64,000 nt of DNA from Bacteroidia bacterium (GTDB lineage Bacteria > Bacteroidota > Bacteroidia > Palsa-965). Where the stretch lies: NCBI GenBank assembly GCA_025454955.1, contig JALONL010000004.1, positions 118,193 to 182,192 on the forward strand, given 5' to 3'. The translations under genes and the position numbers were made by a program. Positions within the stretch are counted from its first letter, which is position 1, and each line of letters starts with the position of its first letter. This document shows, piece by piece, positions 36,828-47,660 of the stretch. The notes beneath the pieces are model-generated. The model saw nothing but the letters and a program-made list of their open reading frames with translations, was not told the DNA's origin and searched no databases.

Positions 36828-39800
36828 ATGAAAGACATACGCAGCGAACTCAAAAAACGGGTGCTTGTAATTGACGGTGCAATGGGCACCATGATACAGC
36901 GCCACAAACTCGAAGAGGCCGATTACCGCGGCTCACGCTTCGCCCAATGGCCGCACGACCTCAAAGGAAACAACGATTTGCTGGTGCTCACCCAGCCACA
37001 AATCATTCTCGATATTCATCGCGCCTACCTCGATGCCGGTGCCGATATTATCGAAACCAATACGTTCAATGCTCAACGCATTTCGCTGGCCGATTATAAA
37101 ATGGAATCGCTGGCGTATGAGCTTAACGTGGAAGCCGCACGCATTGCGCGCCAGGCGGCCGACGAATACACCGCCACCTCAGGCCGCACCCGCTTTGTGG
37201 CCGGAGCAATGGGCCCCACCAACCGCACCGCCTCTCTCTCGCCCGATGTAAACGACCCCGGTTTCCGCGCCGTAGATTTCGACGAACTCGTGAGCGCTTA
37301 CAGCGAACAGATAAACGGCCTGCTCGACGGCGGTTCCGATTTGCTGCTCGTGGAAACTATCTTCGACACACTCAACGCCAAAGCCGCACTGTTTGCCATC
37401 GACAGCATTGCACAGCAGCGGGGCATACGTGTGCCGGTTATGGTGTCGGGCACTATTACCGATGCCAGCGGGCGCACTCTCTCGGGCCAGACCACCGAGG
37501 CTTTCCTCAACTCGGTTTCGCACATCGACCTGCTGAGCGTGGGGCTGAACTGCGCGCTGGGCGCGGCTCAGATGCGTCCGTACATTGAAGAACTGGCGCA
37601 GAAAGCCCCGTTCTTCGTGAGCTGCTACCCAAACGCCGGACTGCCCAACCAGTTTGGCGAATACGACGAAACGCCCGAGCAGATGGGCGAGCAGATGAAC
37701 GACTTTCTGCAAAACGGCTTTGTAAATATTGTGGGCGGCTGCTGCGGCACCACACCCGATCATATCCGCAAAATTGCCGAACTCGCCGGAAACACCAGGC
37801 CCCGCGTAATTCCTGTGCTGCCCGCACACATGCGCCTGAGCGGACTCGAACCGGTAACGCTGCGCCCCGAAAGCAATTTCATGAACGTGGGCGAACGTAC
37901 AAACGTGACCGGCTCGCGCAAATTTGCCCGCCTCATTACCGAACAGAAATACGACGAAGCCCTCGCCATTGCCCGCGATCAGGTGGAAGGCGGTGCGCAG
38001 GTAATTGACGTAAACATGGACGAAGGCATGCTCGATTCGGAAGCCGCTATGGTGCGTTTCCTCAATCTGGTAGCCGCCGAGCCCGATATTGCACGCGTGC
38101 CGGTTATGATTGATTCCTCGAAATGGCCCGTTATTGAAGCCGGACTGAAACGCGTGCAGGGCAAGGCCATTGTAAACTCCATTTCGCTCAAGGAAGGCGA
38201 GGCCGAGTTTATCCGTCAGGCACAGCTTATCCGCCGCTACGGCGCTGCCGTGATTGTAATGGCCTTTGACGAAGCCGGACAGGCCGACACTTACCAGCGA
38301 CGCATCGACATTTGTAAACGCGCTTACGATATACTTACACAGCAGGTTCATTTTCCGCCGCAGGATATAATTTTCGACCCGAATATTTTCCCTGTGGCCA
38401 CGGGCATGGAAGAGCATCGCCGCAATGCGCTCGACTTTTTCCTGGCCACAAAATGGATCAAGGAAAATCTTCCGCTGGCTAAAGTGAGTGGCGGGGTAAG
38501 CAACGTATCGTTTTCCTTCCGTGGCAACGATCATGTGCGCGAAGCTATTCATGCAGCCTTTCTGTATCATGCCATACAGCATGGCATGGATATGGGCATT
38601 GTAAATCCTGCCCAGTTGCAGGTGTACGACGAAATTCCGAAAGACCTGCTCGAACGCGTGGAAGACGTACTGCTCGACCGCCGCGACGATGCCACCGAGC
38701 GCCTCATTACGTTTGCCGAAAGCCTGAAAGGCGAAGGCAGCGGAAAAAAAGCAGAGAAAGACGAAGAATGGCGCAAAGCCGATGTGCGCACCCGCCTCAC
38801 ACACGCGCTCGTAAAAGGTATTACCGATTACATTGAGACCGATGTGGAAGAAGCCCGGCAAATGTTCAGTAAATCGCTGGAAGTAATTGAAGGGCCGCTC
38901 ATGGACGGAATGAATGTGGTGGGCGATTTGTTTGGTGCCGGAAAAATGTTTTTGCCGCAGGTGGTAAAGAGTGCGCGGGTAATGAAAAAAGCCGTGGCTT
39001 ATCTCACCCCTTACCTCGAAGCCGAGAAAAGCGGCACCAGCCGCAGCGCCGGAAAAGTACTGCTGGCCACTGTAAAAGGCGATGTACACGACATCGGCAA
39101 AAACATTGTGGGCGTGGTGCTGGCCTGCAACAATTTCGAAATTGTGGATATGGGCGTAATGGTGCCCGCCGATAAAATCCTCGAACGCGCCAAAGCCGAA
39201 GGAGCCGACATTATTGGTTTGAGCGGACTCATCACCCCTTCGCTCGACGAGATGGTGCATGTGGCCAAGGAAATGACACGTTTGGGCTTTACCACGCCGC
39301 TGCTCATTGGCGGAGCCACCACCTCGCGCGTACATACGGCCGTGAAAATTGCCCCGCATTATGCGCAGCCCGTGATACACGTAAACGATGCCTCGCGCAG
39401 CGTGCCTGTGGCCACGGCATTGCTCTCGGCCGATCAGCGCGAAAATCTGGTAAATGAAATAAACGCCGATTACGAACGCGTGCGCATACAAAACGAACGC
39501 GCACAAAGTGCCGACAAGTTTATTTCGATAAACGAAGCACGGCAAAACAAATTTACCATCGACTGGAGCAGCCACACGCCTGCTGCGCCTGCAAAGCCGG
39601 GCATTTCGGTGCTTAACGATTATCCGTTACACATTCTTGTGCCGTATATCGACTGGACACCTTTCTTTCACAGTTGGGAAATGAAAGGCAGTTACCCGAA
39701 AATTCTGAATGATGCCGAGCGCGGCACCGAAGCAAAAAAACTTTTTGCCGATGCACAGGCCATGCTCGAAAAAATAATTACCGAAAAATGGCTCACTGCC

Positions 39801-40493
39801 CGCGCCGTACTGGGACTCTGGCCGGCCAATGCCAGTGGCGATGATATTGAAGTTTACACCGACGATACACGCAGCACAGTAAACGCCGTATTTCACACCA
39901 TACGCCAGCAAACGCGCAAACCCGCCTCGCAGGCCAACGTGGCCCTGTCCGATTTTCTGGCACCCGCCAAAAGCGGTAAGCACGATTACATTGGCGGCTT
40001 TGCCGTAACCACCGGCATTGGCATTGATGCAAAAGTGGCAGCGTTCGAAGCACAGCACGACGACTACAGTGCCATCATGCTCAAAGCCCTCGCCGACCGC
40101 CTCGCCGAAGCCTTTGCCGAACACCTGCACGAAAAAGTGCGCAAAGAATACTGGGCCTTCGCACCCGACGAAAATCTCACCAACGAACAACTCATTGGCG
40201 AGGCATACTCCGGCATTCGTCCCGCCCCCGGCTATCCCGCCCAGCCCGACCATACCGAAAAACTCACCCTCTTCCGCCTGCTCAACGCCGAAGAAAACGC
40301 CGGCATCGTCCTCACCGAAAGTCTCGCCATGGTGCCCACCGCCGCCGTATCGGGCCTGTACATGGCGCATCCCGAAAGTCATTACTTCGGTGTGGGAAAA
40401 ATCCGCAAAGATCAGGTAGAAGACTACGCCCGCCGCAAAGGCTGGAGTGTGGAAGAAGCCGAACGCTGGCTGGGGCCGGTGCTGGGGTACTAA
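36828..40493 (+). CDS. metH: Cobalamin-dependent methionine synthase
   Basis: A 1221-residue full-length MetH, which transfers a methyl group from methyltetrahydrofolate via cob(I)alamin to homocysteine. The homocysteine/zinc domain occupies residues 1-330 ([37 protein letters not shown]). The pterin domain spans 350-610 ([16 protein letters not shown]). The cobalamin cap and binding domain spans 650-880, with [14 protein letters not shown] carrying the axial His and [14 protein letters not shown]. The AdoMet activation domain runs to the end ([15 protein letters not shown]). It is controlled by the upstream SAM-I riboswitch. The last 91 bp are repeated at 43997 and, more degraded, at 47481. 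Confidence 0.98.
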   Translation: MKDIRSELKKRVLVIDGAMGTMIQRHKLEEADYRGSRFAQWPHDLKGNNDLLVLTQPQIILDIHRAYLDAGADIIETNTFNAQRISLADYKMESLAYELNVEAARIARQAADEYTATSGRTRFVAGAMGPTNRTASLSPDVNDPGFRAVDFDELVSAYSEQINGLLDGGSDLLLVETIFDTLNAKAALFAIDSIAQQRGIRVPVMVSGTITDASGRTLSGQTTEAFLNSVSHIDLLSVGLNCALGAAQMRPYIEELAQKAPFFVSCYPNAGLPNQFGEYDETPEQMGEQMNDFLQNGFVNIVGGCCGTTPDHIRKIAELAGNTRPRVIPVLPAHMRLSGLEPVTLRPESNFMNVGERTNVTGSRKFARLITEQKYDEALAIARDQVEGGAQVIDVNMDEGMLDSEAAMVRFLNLVAAEPDIARVPVMIDSSKWPVIEAGLKRVQGKAIVNSISLKEGEAEFIRQAQLIRRYGAAVIVMAFDEAGQADTYQRRIDICKRAYDILTQQVHFPPQDIIFDPNIFPVATGMEEHRRNALDFFLATKWIKENLPLAKVSGGVSNVSFSFRGNDHVREAIHAAFLYHAIQHGMDMGIVNPAQLQVYDEIPKDLLERVEDVLLDRRDDATERLITFAESLKGEGSGKKAEKDEEWRKADVRTRLTHALVKGITDYIETDVEEARQMFSKSLEVIEGPLMDGMNVVGDLFGAGKMFLPQVVKSARVMKKAVAYLTPYLEAEKSGTSRSAGKVLLATVKGDVHDIGKNIVGVVLACNNFEIVDMGVMVPADKILERAKAEGADIIGLSGLITPSLDEMVHVAKEMTRLGFTTPLLIGGATTSRVHTAVKIAPHYAQPVIHVNDASRSVPVATALLSADQRENLVNEINADYERVRIQNERAQSADKFISINEARQNKFTIDWSSHTPAAPAKPGISVLNDYPLHILVPYIDWTPFFHSWEMKGSYPKILNDAERGTEAKKLFADAQAMLEKIITEKWLTARAVLGLWPANASGDDIEVYTDDTRSTVNAVFHTIRQQTRKPASQANVALSDFLAPAKSGKHDYIGGFAVTTGIGIDAKVAAFEAQHDDYSAIMLKALADRLAEAFAEHLHEKVRKEYWAFAPDENLTNEQLIGEAYSGIRPAPGYPAQPDHTEKLTLFRLLNAEENAGIVLTESLAMVPTAAVSGLYMAHPESHYFGVGKIRKDQVEDYARRKGWSVEEAERWLGPVLGY

Positions 40494-40575
40494 ACAGAGT
40501 CTAATTGATCATCGCTTAATTTATTCCCCGAAAGCGAACCCGAAAATTAAATACCCCCGACAAACCCTTACAGAT

Positions 40576-40608
40576 AACCAATCAGCTTCCACCCCGAGCT
40601 GATTGGTT
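40576..40608 (+). terminator. Hairpin after metH overlapping the next promoter
   Basis: A perfect 12-bp inverted repeat (AACCAATCAGCT at 40576-40587 with 40597-40608) and 9-nt loop. It is followed by a moderately T-rich stretch containing TATATTTG at 40608-40615, a good -7 box for the gene starting at 40634. The hairpin can end the metH transcript; its overlap with the -7 box is unusual. Confidence 0.6.
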
Positions 40609-40633
40609 ATATTTGTACAAAATAACCTCTATC

Positions 40634-43600
40634 ATGAAACGACTGTTTTTCACAATCACCTGTATGGCATTCATGCATTTGCTACACACGCAAACTGCAT
40701 CCAATCAGTGGAGGTTTTTTAATTCAGGAACCTTAATTAAAGAACTTATTGGTGTTGATTCAATTCTGTATTCCAACCACGAGGGGATGATCTCGGAAAT
40801 GAACATGAATACCGGGCAGGTCATCCGGATTCATGACTCAAATAGTGGTTTCCCTCTTTTTACCACTTATGGATTCAATGTAGATAGCAATCATCACATC
40901 TGGGCTATTCGCGATACAGTTCTTTGGCAATATGATGGTCAACAGTGGCAGAATTTAGTAATGCCAGTAAGTTCTTCATTCATCTTCAGTAATGACATTG
41001 CATTTGATGGATCAGGAAATCTCTGGATTTCATTTATGACAAATACCTATTCAGGACTGGCAAAATACTCCGGTTCTACATGGACAATATATACAAGCCA
41101 GAATTCAGCCCTGCCATTTAATGTAATTAATCAAATAATAATAGACTCAAATGACAAATTATGGTTACCAACCGCCGGAGGGGGATTGGTGACATTGGAC
41201 GGTATTACCTGGCAGGTATTTAATACAAGCAACTCTTCCATACCTTCAAATAATGTCCGGGCTATTGAATTAACATCTCTGAATACGTTTTGGATTGGTA
41301 CCTCTTCGGGGGCTTCGTACTTTAATGGATTGACATGGAACACATATACCAGTTCAAATTCTCAATTAATACACAACTCAATTTCCGAAGTTGATATTGC
41401 AGCAAACGGACATATTTATTTTTCGACAGATCAGGGATTGTCAATATTTCAACCGTTACAGAATTTATGGACAAATTTTGGAGCCAGTAACAGTTCGCTG
41501 GTAAACCCAAATTCACCCTTCGTATTTGACACTTACACTCACCAAAACGGATATTGGTATGCAGGAACCACTAAAGGACTAATGGGATATGATGGAAGTT
41601 CGTTTACACAACATTTTGTTACTTATCCAGTAAATAGCACCCAGTCAAACAGCTTTATCCCCAAAATATATCAAGATACCATAGGTTATAAATGGCTTGC
41701 TACAGATAACAGATACTGGACAAAATTTGATGGGAATGATTATACCACAATGTCAGCTGTTGATATGACCAATTTTCAATATACTAATCACATCTGGCTG
41801 CATGAGTATAAAAAAGACAACAACAACAATCTTTGGGGAAAGATGTTTCCTTACGGATCTGGCCTGGAAATGATTGCGCCCAATGGAACCCGAACAATAT
41901 TTACCACAAGTAACTCAGGCTTACCCTCTAACAGTATTAATGATGTAGAGTGCGACGCGTGGGGTAATGTATGGATTGCCGGTGGCGGTGGAATTACAAA
42001 ATTTGATGGCAATACATGGATCACATATAATAGTTCCAATTCTCCTCTTCCAAATCAATTTACGAATCCTGGTGCAATTACCATGAATCCTTCCAAAACA
42101 AAACTCTGGGCACTATATCCTACAAGTTCTACAGGTGGAATAGCAAGTTTTGACGGACAAAATTGGACTACGTGGCTGGGCTCTTCATTCCCCTACCAAT
42201 CAAATATCTTCACAGGAATAGTTGTAACTAATGATGAGTCTGTTTACTTACAAGCGGTTAATAATACAACTAATCCCCTGGTTCGATTAGACTCAGCGGG
42301 GAACTGGTTTGCATTTACCCCGGCTAATGTCCCCTTATTTAATAATACATTTTTGGGTGAAATTGTACTTGACAGGTTTTACAATATCTGGCTGGGAGCC
42401 ACTGGCTCTTTAATCAAGTATGATGGTAATCAATTTACTCAGTTTACCCCATCCCCATTAGCCGGAGGACTATTCACAATTCAGTTTATTGACCAGTTCA
42501 ATAATATTTGGTTTACCGGAGGAAGTAGCGGATTTGGGTTTATCGGGGTTTTTAACGAATATGGTGTGTCCAACAATTCCTTGTATCCAATTACAGGATC
42601 GGTTTACTTTGATGCCAATAACGATGGTTTACGGAGCAGTAACGAAACCGGTATGGCGGGAATAAAAATAATACGCCTTCCGGACAGTCTTGTGGCATAC
42701 ACAAATAGTAACGGAAATTATTGGCTCCCTTACCAAACAGGCCCTTATCAAATTACAATTGATGCCCCGCAAAACTGGCAGATCAGTTCAGACTCTCTTA
42801 GTTATACACTTAATATTACACCTGCAGCTACGAACAATTACAACTTTGGTCTGTATTCCACACAACCAATCGACTCGGGCACGATATATATAGTTGGAGC
42901 AACTCCAACCCGATGTAATCAACCGGGAGCATTCTGGATCAACTATTCCAATCTTTCTGATGGATACCGACTCAGTGCGGTTACTGCATTTCCCGATTCT
43001 GTAAGTATCTTTTTACAAGGCTCTCCCACACCAACAAGCCAAACAGCCGACTCTATTGTCTGGAATACACTTCAACTTCCTCCATATCAGATGAAGCAAA
43101 TCATGTACACCGCCAATATGCCTTCAGTAAGCTTCATTGGCGATACAATCAGAAACTACGCCAGACTGGAACTGTATGATTCGGCTCAGAGTCTTCCCGC
43201 ATTTACATCTGTAACAAACGATGAATCCATTCTCATTTGTGCTTATGATCCTAACGATAAAACCGTATTCCCCTCAGGCGACACAAGTGTGTATCACTAC
43301 ACTCCAATGAATACACCCCTGCTGAAGTATTTAATTCGCTTCCAAAATACAGGAAATGATACCGCTTTTGATATTCGTATCGCCGACACACTGCACCCAG
43401 CACTAAATCATTCCTCATTCCGGGTCCTCGCATCTAGTCACCTTATGCATACAAGTCTGGACACACACGGGGTAGTTACATTCTTTTTCCCCGACATATT
43501 ACTGCCCGACAGTAATGTGAATGAACCCCTCAGCCATGGGTTTATACTCTATGAAATCGAACCTGGCAATGCGTTACCAGACAGTACAGCAATTACAAAT

Positions 43601-43960
43601 ACAGCCTATATTTTCTTCGATTTCAATCCTCCGATCATTACAAATACTACACTCAATACCTTTGTAAACGCCCTTGTATCTGTACCCGAAATGCAAAATA
43701 ATGTCAATGAGCAAAAGATAAAAGTTTATCCGAACCCGGCCTCAGACATACTTTACATTCAACAGCAAGATGGCAACAGTACTGAAAGACTAAGAGTCGA
43801 ATTCTACGACCTTTCAGGAAGATTGATAAAATTCAATGTAGTAAATGGAGACATGAATTCGCTTACAATCGCTGACCTTATTTCAGGATCTTATATTATC
43901 AGAGTCTGCAATGAGAATCAGGAAATTGTGTTAATACAGCGCATTGTAGTTCAACATTGA
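40634..43960 (+). CDS. Large secreted beta-propeller protein with DUF7619-like and T9SS type A domains
   Basis: An 1108-residue secreted protein; ATG 40634 begins the signal peptide (…FMHLLHTQ). Residues about 40-640 hold repeats such as [20 protein letters not shown] and [20 protein letters not shown], the two-component-regulator-propeller type of blade. A short SdrD-like segment follows ([18 protein letters not shown]). [16 protein letters not shown] and [20 protein letters not shown] represent the DUF7619-type conserved domain, and [15 protein letters not shown] starts a type A T9SS domain. Codon use is markedly more AT-rich than the surroundings, and the gene lies between two copies of the metH 3' end, suggesting acquisition. 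Confidence 0.88.
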   Translation: MKRLFFTITCMAFMHLLHTQTASNQWRFFNSGTLIKELIGVDSILYSNHEGMISEMNMNTGQVIRIHDSNSGFPLFTTYGFNVDSNHHIWAIRDTVLWQYDGQQWQNLVMPVSSSFIFSNDIAFDGSGNLWISFMTNTYSGLAKYSGSTWTIYTSQNSALPFNVINQIIIDSNDKLWLPTAGGGLVTLDGITWQVFNTSNSSIPSNNVRAIELTSLNTFWIGTSSGASYFNGLTWNTYTSSNSQLIHNSISEVDIAANGHIYFSTDQGLSIFQPLQNLWTNFGASNSSLVNPNSPFVFDTYTHQNGYWYAGTTKGLMGYDGSSFTQHFVTYPVNSTQSNSFIPKIYQDTIGYKWLATDNRYWTKFDGNDYTTMSAVDMTNFQYTNHIWLHEYKKDNNNNLWGKMFPYGSGLEMIAPNGTRTIFTTSNSGLPSNSINDVECDAWGNVWIAGGGGITKFDGNTWITYNSSNSPLPNQFTNPGAITMNPSKTKLWALYPTSSTGGIASFDGQNWTTWLGSSFPYQSNIFTGIVVTNDESVYLQAVNNTTNPLVRLDSAGNWFAFTPANVPLFNNTFLGEIVLDRFYNIWLGATGSLIKYDGNQFTQFTPSPLAGGLFTIQFIDQFNNIWFTGGSSGFGFIGVFNEYGVSNNSLYPITGSVYFDANNDGLRSSNETGMAGIKIIRLPDSLVAYTNSNGNYWLPYQTGPYQITIDAPQNWQISSDSLSYTLNITPAATNNYNFGLYSTQPIDSGTIYIVGATPTRCNQPGAFWINYSNLSDGYRLSAVTAFPDSVSIFLQGSPTPTSQTADSIVWNTLQLPPYQMKQIMYTANMPSVSFIGDTIRNYARLELYDSAQSLPAFTSVTNDESILICAYDPNDKTVFPSGDTSVYHYTPMNTPLLKYLIRFQNTGNDTAFDIRIADTLHPALNHSSFRVLASSHLMHTSLDTHGVVTFFFPDILLPDSNVNEPLSHGFILYEIEPGNALPDSTAITNTAYIFFDFNPPIITNTTLNTFVNALVSVPEMQNNVNEQKIKVYPNPASDILYIQQQDGNSTERLRVEFYDLSGRLIKFNVVNGDMNSLTIADLISGSYIIRVCNENQEIVLIQRIVVQH

Positions 43961-43996
43961 TTTTGAACTTTTGCTGTCAATTCACTTATACCATAC

Positions 43997-44087
43997 CCGC
44001 AAAGATCAGGTAGAAGACTACGCCCGCCGCAAAGGATGGAGCGTGGAAGAAGCCGAACGCTGGCTGGGTCCGGTGCTGGGGTATTGA
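43997..44087 (+). pseudogene. Displaced copy of the metH 3' end (91 bp)
   Basis: These 91 bp match metH 40403-40493 with five substitutions and no gap. All five are at third codon positions or in the stop codon and change no amino acid (Gly, Ser, Gly, Tyr, stop). There is no start codon or complete frame. The upstream border is abrupt. The pattern is that of a metH tail that diverged under selection in a functional gene before arriving here, not of a duplicate decaying in place. Confidence 0.85.
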
Positions 44088-44181
44088 GGTATAATTTTGA
44101 TTATGAAAATCGCCGCATAAAACCGGGCTATTTCCGGCAGAGCCACAATTTTCATAATTTACACATCTCTTTACGAATTTA

Positions 44182-44201
44182 ACACAGGCCGAAACCTGTG
44201 T
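44182..44201. promoter_or_regulatory. Inverted repeat ahead of the first Crp/Fnr gene
   Basis: ACACAGG (44182-44188) and CCTGTGT (44195-44201) are separated by 6 bp, 14 bp before the ATG. It could be an autoregulatory site or an RNA hairpin masking the start of translation; I cannot distinguish these. Confidence 0.4.
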
Positions 44202-44215
44202 AAACACCCATATTC

Positions 44216-44785
44216 ATGAGAGATTTTCTCGCCCGTTTCGGCACATTTTCGGAAGATGAAATTTCGGCATTCGCCGAAATCGGAAAGTTGCAGCACGCAG
44301 CCGCCAAAACACTTATTTTTCAGGGCGACCGCACATTCAACCGGCTCTACTTTGTGGACAAAGGTTTGATACGTGCATTCCGTTTGCTCGATGGCGAGGA
44401 TTATACCTATTTCTTTTTCTCACCTTCCGATTTTGCGGTTGATTACCAGAGTTTTCTAACCGGACAAATAAGCAATCTGTTTTTCGAAACATTGACAGAG
44501 ACTACTTTTATCGAATTTTCGAAACAGGATATTTATTCTTTATATGAAAGGTTTCCCCGGTTTGAAAAGCTGGGCAGGCTCATGGCCGAGAACGCATACC
44601 TGAGTGCCGCCGAAAGGCTGAAACAGCATCAGACCGACGATTTAAAAACACGTTACCTGAAACTGATTTCCAGAAATCCCGAATTATTTCAGCATGTGGC
44701 GCAACATTATATAGCATCCTACCTCGGCGTAAAACCACAAAGCCTGAGCCGGGTGCGTGCCCAAATTTCGGGGAAGAAGTATTAA
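44216..44785 (+). CDS. Crp/Fnr-family transcriptional regulator
   Basis: A 189-residue regulator with an N-terminal cyclic-nucleotide-binding-like beta roll (FQGDRTFNRLYFVDKGLIRA, then DFAVDYQSFLTG) and a C-terminal winged helix (HYIASYLGVKPQSLSRVRAQ). It resembles the short Crp-like regulators common in Bacteroidota, which lack the full ligand-binding arginine/serine set, so the effector is unknown. A perfect 16-bp palindrome begins at its stop codon. A paralogue lies at 47661. Confidence 0.9.
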   Translation: MRDFLARFGTFSEDEISAFAEIGKLQHAAAKTLIFQGDRTFNRLYFVDKGLIRAFRLLDGEDYTYFFFSPSDFAVDYQSFLTGQISNLFFETLTETTFIEFSKQDIYSLYERFPRFEKLGRLMAENAYLSAAERLKQHQTDDLKTRYLKLISRNPELFQHVAQHYIASYLGVKPQSLSRVRAQISGKKY

Positions 44786-44829
44786 TTCACCTATGTGAAT
44801 GCCCGCCTATAAGGGGCGGACTACGTTTG
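44785..44829 (+). promoter_or_regulatory. Palindrome and -7 box ahead of the 44870 gene
   Basis: ATTCAC-CTAT-GTGAAT (44785-44800) is a perfect 16-bp palindrome. It is followed by TACGTTTG (44822-44829), a -7 consensus. The palindrome centre would lie about 42 bp upstream of the start of transcription, the position of a class II activator site, and no -33 TTTG is present, as expected for an activator-dependent promoter. The adjacent Crp/Fnr protein is the natural candidate. Confidence 0.5.
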
Positions 44830-44869
44830 TACTGTTCAATTTAAGTCTCACTCTTAAAACAGTACACAC

Positions 44870-45598
44870 ATGAAAACAATTGGAATTTTCTCCGCACTCA
44901 TTATCAGCCTTTCCTGCGCGGCTCAGGATAAACCCGCTTCCAAAACAGGAGGCGGAGGTTCGTTCAACACCGGTATGGCATTTTTTGATGCCAATGCCAT
45001 GAACCGGTTTCTCACCGCAGAAGGATTCGGCAAACTCTCAAGCACAAATCTGAGCATCGGAGGCGGCGGAGTATTTTACCGGAACAATTGGGTGATTGGC
45101 TCGGAAGGCGGTTTTGCCGGGCAACGCAAAGTAAGCAGCAGCACACACGAACTCCGGTTCGGATACGGCTACGGTGCATTTCAGCTTGGCTACATCGTAG
45201 CGCAGAATTCGCGCACACTTATTTATCCTTCTATCGGTGGCGGATTTACAGGCGCATCCATGCAAATCAGCAAATTCAACGCTTCAGAATCTCTCAGTTC
45301 CGTTATCGCAAACGGCGACACACTTTCCACATCCCGAACCAGATTAACCGCGTTTGCGCCACTGCTCAAAGCATCCGTAAATCTCGACTTTTACCTGAGC
45401 GGCAACGAAAATGCCATGTATGGAGCATTACTCGGCATTACGGCAGGATATCAGTACGGCGGAAAATCAGCTTTCCGAAGCGAATCGGGTACCGAAATCA
45501 CTAATAGTCCTTCGTTCTCGGCTTCGGGTTTCTTTGTCACGCTCCGTATCGGCGGCGGCTACCGCGGAACAATGAAAAACTGTCGTTCCACACATTAA
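44870..45598 (+). CDS. Secreted hypothetical protein, probable outer-membrane barrel
   Basis: A 242-residue protein with signal peptide (…IISLSCAAQ), a glycine-rich N-terminus (KTGGGGSFNTGM) and many amphipathic strands with alternating aromatic and Gly residues, ending FVTLRIGGGYRGTMK. Consistent with an outer-membrane barrel of the OmpA-like or porin-like type; no family is certain. It is the first gene after the Crp/Fnr regulator and its palindromic site. Confidence 0.6.
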   Translation: MKTIGIFSALIISLSCAAQDKPASKTGGGGSFNTGMAFFDANAMNRFLTAEGFGKLSSTNLSIGGGGVFYRNNWVIGSEGGFAGQRKVSSSTHELRFGYGYGAFQLGYIVAQNSRTLIYPSIGGGFTGASMQISKFNASESLSSVIANGDTLSTSRTRLTAFAPLLKASVNLDFYLSGNENAMYGALLGITAGYQYGGKSAFRSESGTEITNSPSFSASGFFVTLRIGGGYRGTMKNCRSTH

Positions 45599-45609
45599 AC
45601 TCCCGAACC

Positions 45610-45813
45610 ATGAAAAAAAGCGCACAACGCAATCTGATCAGGTGGCTGCACATCATTATCGGAAGCATTCTGGCAACCTATGTCTATTCGCCGTGGAATC
45701 AAATCGCAGTCTTTCAACTTATCGTAAAGGGAATAGCCATTCCTGTAATAATTCTCTCCGGCTTGTGGCTCTGGAAAGGACATTTACTCAGAAATCCTGC
45801 GCGAAAAAAATAA
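45610..45813 (+). CDS. Small two-helix membrane protein
   Basis: Sixty-seven residues with two hydrophobic helices (HIIIGSILATYVYS and LIVKGIAIPVIILSGLWLW) and basic ends. It follows the previous gene by 11 bp. I know no function. Confidence 0.6.
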   Translation: MKKSAQRNLIRWLHIIIGSILATYVYSPWNQIAVFQLIVKGIAIPVIILSGLWLWKGHLLRNPARKK

Positions 45814-45870
45814 TCACCGGAGCCGTATCAAACATACTCATCTGACACAGGAATCAAAAAACCAACTGCC

Positions 45871-46638
45871 ATGCTTACTTTGCTCGAAACAATAAAGCAC
45901 AAAAACGAAATCTTGTTCTGGTTCGGGGCACTCATGCTTCTGGGTGCAATCATCACAGGAACGCTTTCGCAAATTACTTCGGTTCAGGTGTCGGGTGTGA
46001 ATGCATACCTGAAGCCCATGAAATTTTTCTTCTCTGTCTGGATTTTCGCCTGGAGCATGAGCCACTACATGGGTTATCTCCATAACCAGATTCAGGTAAA
46101 AATTTTCAGTTGGGTGGTGGTAATTACTATGGGCTATGAACTTCTGGCCATCACCTTTCAGGCTGCACGCGGAAAACTCTCGCATTTCAACAGGGAAACA
46201 CCTTTCGACTTTTTCATTTTCATTTCCATGGGTGTCATGATTTCTGTCGTTACGCTGTGGACACTTTGGATTTGTCGGGAGTTTTTCGTTCAGAAAACCT
46301 TTGCTGCGCCTGCCACCCTGATTTGGGGCATACGGCTGGGAATAATACTCACCGTGCTGTTTGCTTTGGAAGGAGGAGTTATAGCAGCCATGCTGAAACA
46401 CACCATTGGCGGGCCCGACACGGGCGAAGGTTTAAGCGTACTCAATTGGTCGAAAAAGCACGGCGATTTGCGCGTGGCACATTTTTTCGGCATCCATGCC
46501 TTGCAGGTTGTGCCTTTGCTGGCTGCTGTGGCGGCAAAAAACACGCAGCAGGTAATCATTGTTGCTTCACTGTACTTTTTGTTCGTCACATTCACCTTTA
46601 TTCAGGCGCTCCTGGGTAAACCATTTATTCACTTCTAA
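45871..46638 (+). CDS. Hypothetical polytopic membrane protein
   Basis: A 255-residue protein with about seven helices. Recognisable segments are NAYLKPMKFFFSVWIFAWSM, GYELLAITFQAARGKLSHFN and HTIGGPDTGEGLSVLNWS, then a histidine-containing helix (RVAHFFGIHALQVVP). Histidines within helices raise the possibility of heme or metal binding. I recognise the type from other Bacteroidota genomes but not a function. It is in a run of same-strand genes between the two Crp/Fnr paralogues. Confidence 0.65.
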   Translation: MLTLLETIKHKNEILFWFGALMLLGAIITGTLSQITSVQVSGVNAYLKPMKFFFSVWIFAWSMSHYMGYLHNQIQVKIFSWVVVITMGYELLAITFQAARGKLSHFNRETPFDFFIFISMGVMISVVTLWTLWICREFFVQKTFAAPATLIWGIRLGIILTVLFALEGGVIAAMLKHTIGGPDTGEGLSVLNWSKKHGDLRVAHFFGIHALQVVPLLAAVAAKNTQQVIIVASLYFLFVTFTFIQALLGKPFIHF

Positions 46639-46649
46639 ATCTGAAAATC

Positions 46650-47138
46650 ATGTACCGCTACATCATCAAACAGATTATACTCGGAAAATTCCGCAACGAG
46701 GGCGAAGGAAATATCGACGCTTTGCTAAACGGTTTTGCCGAAAACTTTATTCACATCAGCAACGGAAACAACGCCCTGGGCGGATCTCGAACCACACGCG
46801 AAAGTGCGAAACGATGGTTTGAACGTCTGTTAAATTTATTGCCCGGTTTCCGGCTCAACATTCAGAACATCCGTGTTTCGGGCTACCCCTGGAACACTTC
46901 GGTTACCGTAGAATGGAGCCTGCAGGCCCAGCCGGCAAGCGGATCATTCACCAGCGACGGAGTTCACATTCTCACACTCGTTTGGGGAAAAGTGGTTTCA
47001 CTGCACACTTATCTCGACACACAGAAAACCAGCGAACTGCTTCAGAAACTCGCCGCATTAAACATTACCGAAGCCGCTCAACCACCTATCACTGATTACA
47101 TCACTCCTAAACAAAGAAGCCATGAACTCGCTTATTGA
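46650..47138 (+). CDS. NTF2-like / SnoaL-type protein
   Basis: A 162-residue protein with the cone-shaped alpha+beta layout of the NTF2-like superfamily: an N-terminal helix (NIDALLNGFAENFIHIS), a second helix with ESAKRWFERLLNLLPGFRLN, and strands ending in VSLHTYLDTQKTSELL. Such proteins are small-molecule binding or isomerase domains with varied roles. Its end overlaps the next gene by 17 bp. Confidence 0.8.
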   Translation: MYRYIIKQIILGKFRNEGEGNIDALLNGFAENFIHISNGNNALGGSRTTRESAKRWFERLLNLLPGFRLNIQNIRVSGYPWNTSVTVEWSLQAQPASGSFTSDGVHILTLVWGKVVSLHTYLDTQKTSELLQKLAALNITEAAQPPITDYITPKQRSHELAY

Positions 47139-47379
47139 TCAGCAAATCATTGAAAGAGCCCGCCGAAAAGTGGGATTTAAAATTCACTTCACCGTATTCC
47201 TGCTTCTTACTCCGGTAAACTGGATAATCTGGTTTCTCACCGACACCACTTATCTATGGCCTGTTTGGCCAACATTAGGCTGGGGAATTGGAATTATGTT
47301 TCACTGGCTCGGTGTTTTTCACGGCGATAAATTCTTTTCCGTAAGCAACGAAATTGAACGTATGAAACACAGAGAATAA
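47122..47379 (+). CDS. 2TM domain-containing protein
   Basis: An 85-residue protein with a charged N-terminal helix (IIERARRKVGFKIHF) followed by two transmembrane helices and GIMFHWLGVFHGDKFFS, the 2TM-domain pattern. These domains occur alone or next to regulators in Bacteroidota. It starts inside the 3' end of the NTF2-like gene. Confidence 0.85.
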   Translation: MNSLIDQQIIERARRKVGFKIHFTVFLLLTPVNWIIWFLTDTTYLWPVWPTLGWGIGIMFHWLGVFHGDKFFSVSNEIERMKHRE

Positions 47380-47480
47380 ACCGTGCAATTCAAGACTTTA
47401 AGAAATTTCCGGTTTATGTTTATTTCTTTATCATTCCTCATCATACATTTTTCCCCTGTCCGGCCCGTTCATGCCAAATT

Positions 47481-47646
47481 CTCGCCGCAATGCTCCAGCC
47501 GTATCGATCCTGTACATGGCGTATCCCGAAAACCATTACTTTGGTATGGGTAAAATCCACAAAAACAAGGTCGGAGAATAGCTCGCCCGTAAAGGATAGA
47601 ATGTGGAAGAAGCCGAACACTGGCTGGGGCCGGTGTAGGATATTGA
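47481..47646 (+). pseudogene. Second, degraded copy of the metH 3' end (about 166 bp)
   Basis: The stretch matches the last about 170 bp of metH, including TGTACATGGCG, CATTACTTTGG and GAAGAAGCCGAAC, but with many substitutions, small length changes and in-frame stops. It is longer and much more divergent than the copy at 43997, so it is older. The stop of the Crp/Fnr gene's leader is only a few bases away: the next ATG is at 47661. Confidence 0.8.
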
Positions 47647-47660
47647 AATAATATAACACG

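Noticed and set aside
37179..39575. A 798-codon ORF antisense to metH
   Set aside because: Codon-bias shadow of metH; its length reflects the conserved frame on the other strand.
40494..47646. Integrative element with integrase-made att sites at metH
   Set aside because: The repeated metH ends look like attachment repeats, but no integrase, excisionase or mobility gene is visible; homologous exchange is a simpler reading.
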